Shown here: piece after piece, positions 57,302 to 64,000 of the stretch
Numbering within the stretch: position 1 is the stretch's first letter
Layout: each line of letters begins with the position of its first letter
Source of the DNA: Bacteroidales bacterium
GTDB lineage: Bacteria; Bacteroidota; Bacteroidia; Bacteroidales; Marinilabiliaceae
Assembly (NCBI GenBank): GCA_024401355.1
Contig: JAKSLF010000007.1
Location: 1-64,000 of the forward strand
Length of the DNA stretch: 64,000 nucleotides
Direction of reading: 5' to 3'
Notes under the pieces: model-generated
What the model saw: only the letters and a program-made list of their open reading frames with translations
Database searches by the model: none
What the model was told of the DNA's origin: nothing
Program-made: the position numbers and the translations under genes

Positions 57302-58720
57302 TTAGTCGACGACTGTAATGATGACTCTTTTGTAGGAGACAAGTTTGAAGTCGCCATTGTCATGCACCTCGCAGATGACGTGAAGAGTCTCACCTTCGTC
57401 GACGTTGTCTGGTATCTTTATAGTGCATTTCTGGCTGTCAGCAGCTTCTATTGTCACGTTGTCGTCGTCCATAGTTCCTGCTTCAGGCTGTATCCACCAC
57501 TTGAACTCTAATTCGTCGCCCTCGGCATCGGAAGTATCTGATGCATCGAGGGTGATGTTCTTTCCACTCTTGGTCTTGATGTGAAGTGGGGCACGTCCGC
57601 TCTTGCCGTTGACGACAACCGATGGGTTGGTGTTGCCCTTGCCTTCGTGTGCCCAAGCCATACGTGCAGCGAAGTCGTTGAATTCGTCATCATAAAACCT
57701 CTTCTCGTAAGCGTCGCTTATGCTTTTGACAGGTTCATACCAGTTGGTCCATGCGTATGTCACGCTGTCGGGTGACATGCCAAAAGTGTGGTATCCTCCC
57801 CATCCCACCTGCTGAGGGTCTTCGGGGTCATTGAGTCCATTAGGCATCACGTAGAGGAAGCTTGGAGTGTCGCCTTCGACGCCCCAAAGGTATGCAGGGT
57901 AGTTTTTGCCAAGTTCTCCATGTCCCTGTATGTATGTCTCATATTTTGCCCAGTTCTGCTTGCCCAGTTCGTTTTGGTTGAGCCATGCAGATTCGTCCCA
58001 TACAAACTTCAGGTCATCCTTGAACTCATCTCTCAGCCATAAGTGAGACGAATAGTCACGCTGCATGCGCATAGACCATTGCATGTCCTGGTCGGTAATA
58101 GTGTAGATGCGAAGTTTGCGCAAGAACTTCTTGAGTTCTTTGGGTGAGCGAGTCTGTTTCACCTTCCAGATGGCTTGTGCCAGAGTGTTAGCTCCTCCCC
58201 ATGAAGTGATCCATATAGGGCGTGGGTCGTCTTCGTCGGCAAGCTTTATGATATAGTCGCTGCCTGGTGAGTCGTTGCCTTCGCCAATGACTCCAATGCC
58301 AGCTTTGCGGCTGCCCATCATACTTCGGCTACGAATGTATTGTGCACTAGGCCAATATCCGAGTTCTTGTTGGCCGTTCTCGACGTCAAGTGTCTTGAAC
58401 CATGTCTGTCCGGACCTCTTCATCAGGTTTTTGACGTCGGCAGAATAGGCATCTATTACCTTGTCAAGATATTTGCTCCATTCCTCAGGATACGGGTCAC
58501 AGTTCCATCCGATTGTTGTGCAGATGGCTTCGATTTCAAATCGGTCGGCATAGGCCATGAGTCGTACCATAGACTCGTTGTCATCGGGTTCTACTTCCGA
58601 CGGACCGATGTCAGTCAAGACGACAAGTCGTGGCTTCAGATATGACCATCTGTCGTCGGTGTATTCATTTGAGCACCCTAATAAAAAGGCGCAGAAGATA
58701 GGATAGATAAATTTTTTCAT
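57302..58720 (-). CDS. DUF1593 lipoprotein, nucleoside hydrolase-like
   Basis: A 472-residue lipoprotein (IFCAFLLGCSNEY). Residues about 30-330 match the DUF1593 family, related to IunH nucleoside hydrolases: VLTDIGPSEVEPDDNESMVRLM is the Asp-rich metal site, and TSWGGANTLAQA the later signature. The C-terminal 110 residues are an Ig-like beta domain (TLDASDTSDAEGDELEFKWW). Such proteins occur in plant polysaccharide loci, but their substrate is not established. Last gene of the minus-strand run that contains the MFS, hemG and hemN genes. Confidence 0.82.
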   Translation of the reverse strand: MKKFIYPIFCAFLLGCSNEYTDDRWSYLKPRLVVLTDIGPSEVEPDDNESMVRLMAYADRFEIEAICTTIGWNCDPYPEEWSKYLDKVIDAYSADVKNLMKRSGQTWFKTLDVENGQQELGYWPSAQYIRSRSMMGSRKAGIGVIGEGNDSPGSDYIIKLADEDDPRPIWITSWGGANTLAQAIWKVKQTRSPKELKKFLRKLRIYTITDQDMQWSMRMQRDYSSHLWLRDEFKDDLKFVWDESAWLNQNELGKQNWAKYETYIQGHGELGKNYPAYLWGVEGDTPSFLYVMPNGLNDPEDPQQVGWGGYHTFGMSPDSVTYAWTNWYEPVKSISDAYEKRFYDDEFNDFAARMAWAHEGKGNTNPSVVVNGKSGRAPLHIKTKSGKNITLDASDTSDAEGDELEFKWWIQPEAGTMDDDNVTIEAADSQKCTIKIPDNVDEGETLHVICEVHDNGDFKLVSYKRVIITVVD

Positions 58721-58759
58721 TTAGATTTTGGTGTTTGCTACTTTATTTTACATTAAGGA

Positions 58760-59989
58760 TTATATTTTCTCTTCATTCTTGAACGTTATGACTACGTAGA
58801 GCAGATTGGCTGCTGCGACCAATGCCATAATATAGAATAGGGCGGTGAATCCCCAGTTGTCGGCAATGCTTCCGCTTATGAGTGCCATGAGCAATCCGCT
58901 GAGGTGTGTAATGACCGTCTGTATGGTGAAGTCAGTTCCCTCTCGTCCCGGACGGACACATTCCATGGCAGTAGTGTAGACCACCACCGTGCATAGTCCA
59001 TAGCTCATCCATAGCATAATCAGGCCAATGATTATCATCGCGTATGTCGGTTCGACAATAGTGAAAGTCAGGAAGTAGAGCATAGTGGCCAAAGTTATGC
59101 CGGCAAAAATACGTCGGGCCTTGAAGCATCCTATGAACACAATTGTATGACCGCTTGCTATCGATGCGACACAGGCGCCAGCCGAACCTATTACGCCACT
59201 CATCATTCCAATCTCTTTCATCGTATAGCCCAAGTCGACAAGATATGGTCTGATGACAGAAAGCACGCCTATGATAGAGGCATAGTAAAGCATGAGGAAA
59301 GCAATCTGCTTCCATATAGTCTTCCGTGTGAAAAACCAGATAAAATCGCTCTTCCTCACCTCCTTGTCGTTCTCCTTTGACTCTATCTTCAGATTCTTGT
59401 TTTTATAGAGCGGAAGCATGGCAAAGAATACGAAAAGAGCCATGAATGGCAGCACGTAGTGCCATCCAAAACGTTGGAGCAACGCCAGCAGTACGCCACT
59501 TCCGATGAGTGTAGCGCAGAAACTGCCAAGCGACTGCATGCTGTTGACCAGTCCTTTCTCCTCTTTACTGAAAGACAGCACGGCCAAGGCATCTGTCGCA
59601 ATGTCCTGAGTTGCTGATGCCACAAACGACAGGAAAATCAGGCCTATGATGAGGTTGAAGCTGTTGGCCAGGTCAAGATGTCCGACAAGAAGGATTATTG
59701 CCGCATATATGCCTTCGCTTATGAAGATGCACTTGCGAAATCCCTTCATCGTCTCGCATTTCTTGTCTATCATTGGCGACCAAAGGAATTTCAGTATCCA
59801 AGGCAGCTTGACGAACTGCAGAAGTGCAATGGCTGAGAACGAGTATGACGCCTGTCGCATAGTGACCTGTAGTGCCGTAGTGAAGAACGTCATCGGCAAC
59901 GATTGCGCTATGTAGAGACAAAAGAAAGTGAACATGTCAAACTTTCGTTTGCCTGCCTGTTGCTTTAATATTTCGTGTGTCTTTCCCAA
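58760..59989 (-). CDS. MFS permease, AmpG/PAT-like
   Basis: A 409-residue permease with twelve predicted spans. AQSLPMTFFTTALQVTMRQ, PWILKFLWSPMIDKK and ATQDIATDALAV are typical of the AmpG/peptide-acetyl-CoA transporter group, which also includes siderophore permeases of the RhtX/FptX kind. The only close start is a TTG at 59989, six bases behind the hemG stop; the first in-frame ATG is at 59935. Position behind hemN and hemG suggests a porphyrin- or iron-related substrate (inference), though muropeptides are the classical one. Confidence 0.78.
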   Translation of the reverse strand: MGKTHEILKQQAGKRKFDMFTFFCLYIAQSLPMTFFTTALQVTMRQASYSFSAIALLQFVKLPWILKFLWSPMIDKKCETMKGFRKCIFISEGIYAAIILLVGHLDLANSFNLIIGLIFLSFVASATQDIATDALAVLSFSKEEKGLVNSMQSLGSFCATLIGSGVLLALLQRFGWHYVLPFMALFVFFAMLPLYKNKNLKIESKENDKEVRKSDFIWFFTRKTIWKQIAFLMLYYASIIGVLSVIRPYLVDLGYTMKEIGMMSGVIGSAGACVASIASGHTIVFIGCFKARRIFAGITLATMLYFLTFTIVEPTYAMIIIGLIMLWMSYGLCTVVVYTTAMECVRPGREGTDFTIQTVITHLSGLLMALISGSIADNWGFTALFYIMALVAAANLLYVVITFKNEEKI

Positions 59990-59994
59990 TTTTT

Positions 59995-61359
59995 CTACAT
60001 TTCTGCGGCTACATCAAAAGCCTGCTTAATTCTGTCACCAATGCCTATTCCGTCTCGCAGGTTTCCTGCAATTCTTATCGTAGGGTATTGGCTCTCGATT
60101 TTCTTTATTGCAGCCAGTCGCTGGTCGGTGTTTGGCATATATTGTGGTATTGCCCGTTCGTGACGGAAAATGCGTATGGCGTCGGCCTTCTTGCCATCGT
60201 CGTGTTTCAGCATCTCGACGAGAGTCTTGTTTACGAGTGCAGTCAGTTCATCGTCGCTCTTCTCCAAAAATTCGGGGTGACGAGTGCCTCCAATGAAATA
60301 GGCCATTGCAGCGCCTTCTTCTGGAGATCGGCCTTCGAAGCATGCCGAAGGGAACAGTATGCCAAGTACGTCTTTTTTCTCTTTTGATGGTATGAGTCCG
60401 CCAAATGCCTTCCACTGGTTACCCTCACAATCCTTGATTCCAACGCCAATCTGTATCACTGGTGCATAGTACAGGTTGCTGAGGTCGTCCATCGTCTCCT
60501 TGTCAACAAAAGGCAGTATCTGAGGCAGGGCGTATGCTCCGCATGTTGTCACTACTTTATCAGCCATTATAGCGTGCTGCTGTCCCTCTTTAGTGTATGT
60601 GATGAACCATCTGTCGCCTTCGGGATTGATATTGATGCCAGTTGCCGATGTGGTTATATTATCTTTGCCAATAGCATCGGCCATTGCGTTGATGAGGTTG
60701 CTGAAGCCGCCTTTAGCCGAAAATACTTTCTTGGTAGCCTTCTTGTCACGTTCGCTCTTGGGTTGCTTGGCTTTGGCGATCGAACCTTTGATGAAGCTAC
60801 CGTAGTTCTGTTCAAGCAGATAGAGCTTTGGCATAGCACATCGTGCAGGCAGCTTGTAAGGGTCGCCGGCGTAGACTCCCGACAGGAATGGGTCGACAGC
60901 ATAGTCAACAAAAGACTTACCCAGACGACGGGCAGCGAGCTCTCCTACCGACTCGTTGGGATCAGTACCTTTGGCTCGCCAAGGCTCGCCAAGAATTCGT
61001 AGTTTGTCGCTGAATTTGAAGAGTGGGGTAGTGATGGCACTTCCCAATCCAGATGGCAGAGCATGGAAGTTATCGCCTTTCCATATCAGTCGTCTCTTGC
61101 TCGACTCGAGTGCAGTCTCCAGTTGGCATGCTCCGTCGAGGTGTTCAAAGAGTTCGACAACCTCTGGGTATTTTACAACGCCAGTATTCGGTCCGCTCTC
61201 GAAAGTGAAACCATCAATATGATGAGTGTTTATCTGGCCACCTATGCGGTCTTGCACTTCGAGTACCTCTACGTCGCGTCCTTTGCGTCTCAGTTCGTAG
61301 GCGCAAGTCAGGCCTGTAACTCCGGCTCCAATAACTACTATATCTCGTTTTGTCATCAT
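59995..61359 (-). CDS. hemG: protoporphyrinogen oxidase (HemY-type)
   Basis: A 454-residue FAD enzyme. The dinucleotide-binding motif VVIGAGVTGLTCAYELRRKG opens the protein, and GGFSNLINAMADAIG, then TTCGAYALPQILP and NLRDGIGIGDRI are the family's later signatures. It oxidises protoporphyrinogen IX (or coproporphyrinogen III) to the porphyrin. The frame reaches a TTG at 61365, but ATG at 61359, just after the hemN stop, is preferred. Annotated as hemG or hemY in Bacteroidota. Confidence 0.9.
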   Translation of the reverse strand: MMTKRDIVVIGAGVTGLTCAYELRRKGRDVEVLEVQDRIGGQINTHHIDGFTFESGPNTGVVKYPEVVELFEHLDGACQLETALESSKRRLIWKGDNFHALPSGLGSAITTPLFKFSDKLRILGEPWRAKGTDPNESVGELAARRLGKSFVDYAVDPFLSGVYAGDPYKLPARCAMPKLYLLEQNYGSFIKGSIAKAKQPKSERDKKATKKVFSAKGGFSNLINAMADAIGKDNITTSATGININPEGDRWFITYTKEGQQHAIMADKVVTTCGAYALPQILPFVDKETMDDLSNLYYAPVIQIGVGIKDCEGNQWKAFGGLIPSKEKKDVLGILFPSACFEGRSPEEGAAMAYFIGGTRHPEFLEKSDDELTALVNKTLVEMLKHDDGKKADAIRIFRHERAIPQYMPNTDQRLAAIKKIESQYPTIRIAGNLRDGIGIGDRIKQAFDVAAEM

Positions 61360-61361
61360 GA

Positions 61362-62723
61362 TCAAATAGGTTTTGAGAATTGCTTCGTCGTGTTCTGCAT
61401 CAGTGGGTCAAGTGCTGCCGCAACATTGCGAACAAAAGGATGTCCTTCTTCAGTCATCTTCAGTCCTTCGTCACTCAAGACAAACAAACCGTCGTCAGCC
61501 ATCTCAGCCAACTGTCTTTCATCATAGTGCAGAGCCGACTTGAGGTTGTCGACAGAAATGCCGAGCGATGAGGCGATGTCGTTCCAGTTTATGCGGTAGT
61601 TGCACATCAGCAGTTCGATGACCTCCTTGGCAATGCGTTCCTGCAATGTGAGGCAGTAGCCCTTCTTGGTGCTAATCTCGCCCTTCAGGGTTGTGTTGAT
61701 ATATTCTTCTATATCCTTAGTGTTTTGCGCATACGACATGTCGAGCTGGCTTATACCTGTCGCACCGAAGGCGTATACTTGTCCAGTTGTGCGTCGTGTG
61801 CAGTAACCCTGGAAATTGCGGTATAGCTGTCCGTTCTGCAGGGCAACATAGAGTTCGTCATTAGGAAGTACGAAATGGTCCAAGCCAATGCTCTTATATC
61901 CAGCCTCGTGAAGCAATTGTGCGGCGTTGTCATACATCTTCTGCTTCTCGTCGGCCGCTGGCAATCCGTGTTTTTCAAGCACCAGCTGACGCTTGAACAC
62001 CCATGGTACATGTCCGTAGCTGAATGTCACAAGGCGGTCGGGATGCAGTTCTATAGCCTGATTTATATTGTCGGCAAAACTTTCTGGTGTCTGATATGGC
62101 AGTCCGAAAAGAAAATCCATGTTGACCGTTGCACCTGCTGCACGCAGTATGTCCATCACATCTTTTAGTGGCATAGCCGATGCTGTTCGTCCTACAGCCT
62201 TGAGTACGTTTTCGTGGAGGTCCTGCACACCGATGCTGAAGCGGTTGAAACGACTCTCTGTCAAAGCTCTCCAATCATCGGCCGATAGGTATCCTGGGTG
62301 GCATTCTATTGCTATCTCGGGGCGCTCTATCGTAGGGAAGAGAGACAGCATGTGTTCGTTGAGTTCGCGTAGCACCTCAACAGGCATGGCAGTAGGACTT
62401 CCGCCACCATAGTGTATCTGGCTTATCTTTCGGTCCTTGCTCAGGTGCGATGCTATTGTGTCAATCTCCTTGTGGAGTGCCTTGATGTATCGTTCTGTAG
62501 TGTCGCCCTTGGGCATTATGTATGAGTTGCATCCGCAATAGTGGCACAGACGGCGGCAGAATGGCATGTGAAGGTAGAATGATATGGTCTGGCAACCTTC
62601 GGTGTTCGACCTGTCTACGGCTTCCAGATAGCTTTTGCTGTCCATCTCGCCAAAGTAGTTTGCTGGCGGATAACTGGTATATCGTGGTACTGAAACGTTA
62701 TATTTCTCTATCAGGTTCATCAT
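61362..62723 (-). CDS. hemN: oxygen-independent coproporphyrinogen III oxidase HemN
   Basis: A 453-residue radical SAM enzyme. The N-terminus VPRYTSYPPANYFG is typical of true HemN, followed by the iron-sulfur motif CRRLCHYCGC (with HMPF before it), GGGSPTAMP, and the GVQDLHENVLKAVGR stretch. It decarboxylates coproporphyrinogen III to protoporphyrinogen IX without oxygen, providing the substrate of the neighbouring oxidase. Stop and hemG start are adjacent. The C-terminal HemN domain (IAKEVIELLMCNY) is present, so this is not the HemW paralogue. Confidence 0.92.
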   Translation of the reverse strand: MMNLIEKYNVSVPRYTSYPPANYFGEMDSKSYLEAVDRSNTEGCQTISFYLHMPFCRRLCHYCGCNSYIMPKGDTTERYIKALHKEIDTIASHLSKDRKISQIHYGGGSPTAMPVEVLRELNEHMLSLFPTIERPEIAIECHPGYLSADDWRALTESRFNRFSIGVQDLHENVLKAVGRTASAMPLKDVMDILRAAGATVNMDFLFGLPYQTPESFADNINQAIELHPDRLVTFSYGHVPWVFKRQLVLEKHGLPAADEKQKMYDNAAQLLHEAGYKSIGLDHFVLPNDELYVALQNGQLYRNFQGYCTRRTTGQVYAFGATGISQLDMSYAQNTKDIEEYINTTLKGEISTKKGYCLTLQERIAKEVIELLMCNYRINWNDIASSLGISVDNLKSALHYDERQLAEMADDGLFVLSDEGLKMTEEGHPFVRNVAAALDPLMQNTTKQFSKPI

Positions 62724-62799
62724 TTCCTCTTATTCTTTGCAAATTTACAAATCCTTCGACATTTCGCCAACTATCAATGGCTAAGTTTTCCGTTTTGTA

Positions 62800-64000
62800 C
62801 TATATCTTTATGTTCAAAGTCGCTCCGAAAGTAGCCGGCTGCCCTTTCTGTGCGAATGGTGCCGACGACATGAAATAATAGCTTAGATATTTGGTGTTGG
62901 TCATGTTTTTCGCCCACAGTTCGAGAGTGGCAATACTTTTTTCTATGGCTATCTTTGCTCCTGCCTGCAAGTAGAATGGCTGTTCTACCTTGTTGTCCTC
63001 AAGCCAGTATAGTTTGCCTACACCATTCATATTCATGCTGACGGTTACCAAGTCAAGTTCCTTGCGGGGCACCATCGAATAGCTTGCCAGCATGGTTATA
63101 GTGTTCCGAGGCACCATCGGTATCATATTGTCAGAGTAGTCTTGCGTGTCGCTCTTTTTATATTCAATGAACCGTGCGAAAGTGTATCCATAGTTGCCTT
63201 GCAGCAGCAGTCCCACTATTGGCTTGGCCGTGATTGATGCTTCTATACCTTTGCTGTCAGAGTGTCCAGCATTGTATATCACATTGCCTATTCCTGGCAG
63301 AGTCCTGCTTATGTGCTGTTTTTTCCAGTCGATGTAGAATAGTGTCAGTTCTCCACCAATCTTCTTGTTTTCGCTCGCCATCTTGATGCCTGCCTCATAG
63401 TTCCAGTTGTATTCATCGTCGTATGTCCGCTCTTCCTCTTTCTCAAATACGGTATTGAATCCGCCAGCCTTGCATCCTCTCGTTATGTTGGCAAAGGCCA
63501 CGTTGCGCCCGTTCCATTTATATTTGAGTCCGAATTTCGGCATCAGGTCTGTAGTCGCCAGTTCCGAGTCAAAGTCCGATTTGATAGTCTTTGTGTCGCC
63601 TTCTTTCTTGTAGCTGCAATAGTCGTCCTCGCTCTTCTCATAGTCGAAGCGCAATCCTGCCGTGGCCGAAAGTCCTCCAACTATGTTATATGACAGCTGG
63701 GCGTATGCAGCAAAGCCTGTCGTTGGCATGACGTAGTCGTTAACCGAGTGGTATGCCTGTTTGATATATTCGGTGTCTGACAGATAGTCGCGCTTCTGGT
63801 GGAAGAAGAACAATCCGCCTACCCATTGCATTCTGCTGTTGTTGTCGGTCTTAATGGTCAGTTCCTCGCTTATGGCTCTCTGCCCGATATCGAGAGTGAT
63901 GAAGTATTTGTCTTCAGCCGAATAGTCCTGGTCCATGCTGACGTGCTCATCAACAAATTGCATGGTAGTCTGGCTGTTGATGCTTAGGCCGTTGCCGCTA
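62800..64000 (-). CDS. TonB-dependent receptor, C-terminal part
   Basis: About 400 residues of an outer-membrane receptor; the frame stays open to the window edge, so the N-terminal plug is outside. Beta-barrel strands with TonB-receptor features: LRFDYEKSEDDY, MPKFGLKYKWN, FANITRGCKAGGFN (the xGxKxGGxN motif of FyuA/siderophore receptors), GIEASITAKPIVGLLLQGNYGYT, PRNTITMLASY, and a terminal strand LNIKI. hemN follows 76 bases later on the same strand. Uptake of a siderophore, haem or porphyrin is inferred from this context. Confidence 0.85.
   Translation of the reverse strand, partial: SGNGLSINSQTTMQFVDEHVSMDQDYSAEDKYFITLDIGQRAISEELTIKTDNNSRMQWVGGLFFFHQKRDYLSDTEYIKQAYHSVNDYVMPTTGFAAYAQLSYNIVGGLSATAGLRFDYEKSEDDYCSYKKEGDTKTIKSDFDSELATTDLMPKFGLKYKWNGRNVAFANITRGCKAGGFNTVFEKEEERTYDDEYNWNYEAGIKMASENKKIGGELTLFYIDWKKQHISRTLPGIGNVIYNAGHSDSKGIEASITAKPIVGLLLQGNYGYTFARFIEYKKSDTQDYSDNMIPMVPRNTITMLASYSMVPRKELDLVTVSMNMNGVGKLYWLEDNKVEQPFYLQAGAKIAIEKSIATLELWAKNMTNTKYLSYYFMSSAPFAQKGQPATFGATLNIKI

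Overview
The window looks like chromosomal DNA of an anaerobic Bacteroidota species, most likely in the Prevotellaceae. The signs are promoters with a TAnnTTTG -7 box in place of the E. coli type, genes without clear Shine-Dalgarno sites, many lipoproteins, C-terminal domains of the type IX secretion kind, BspA-like leucine-rich repeats, DUF4369/TlpA proteins, and an anaerobe's oxygen defence set (desulfoferrodoxin, rubrerythrin, Bcp peroxiredoxin). No tRNA, rRNA, CRISPR array or prophage was seen.

Layout. 1-3.1 kb: small housekeeping genes (YjbR-like, HD phosphohydrolase, ThpR RNA ligase/phosphodiesterase, a PTPS-like protein). 3.1-8 kb: an oxidative-stress and redox block (desulfoferrodoxin, LysR regulator, exported thioredoxin-like protein, rubrerythrin and a shortened paralogue of the thioredoxin-like protein). 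8.2-18.7 kb: a 3170-residue surface repeat protein with a type IX-type tail, followed by a beta-barrel protein. 18.8-32.7 kb: lipoproteins, a rhodanese, an esterase, a GH3 xylosidase-like enzyme, a small esterase, and a run of reductases, flavodoxins, a Nudix hydrolase and a nitroreductase. 32.7-35.1 kb: a BASS-type and a Dcu-type transporter. 38.6-46.7 kb: BlaI and an M56-TlpA fusion, flavin reductase, a NifX-like protein, LrgAB, and a GH10 xylanase with two CBM6-like modules. 53.9-64 kb: exported nitroreductase and flavodoxin, GH27 alpha-galactosidase, a DUF1593 lipoprotein, and a minus-strand cluster of TonB receptor, HemN, protoporphyrinogen oxidase and MFS permease.

Mobile and accessory DNA is concentrated at 35.2-38.4 kb and 46.8-53.1 kb. 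Two complete IS1595-family (ISXO2-like) transposons, each with perfect 24-25 bp terminal inverted repeats and an exact 8-bp target duplication, carry passengers: a BspA-like repeat protein divergent from the transposase and a second, variable gene behind the transposase. A third, decayed copy lies one base beyond the second. Next to it are a Panacea-type toxin-antitoxin pair, two copies of a small cassette encoding 33- and 37-residue single-span membrane peptides with a shared terminator, and two tandem candidate small RNAs with matching promoters.

The main functional themes are xylan and galactoside breakdown (GH10, GH3, GH27, esterases), exported flavin and thiol redox proteins, oxygen-stress defence, and late-step porphyrin metabolism beside an uptake receptor. 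The observations most worth checking are the duplicated mini-peptide cassette and small RNAs around the toxin-antitoxin pair, the passenger-carrying IS1595 elements, a shared LysR-type operator ahead of the PTPS-like and desulfoferrodoxin genes, and the nested super-repeats of the giant protein.
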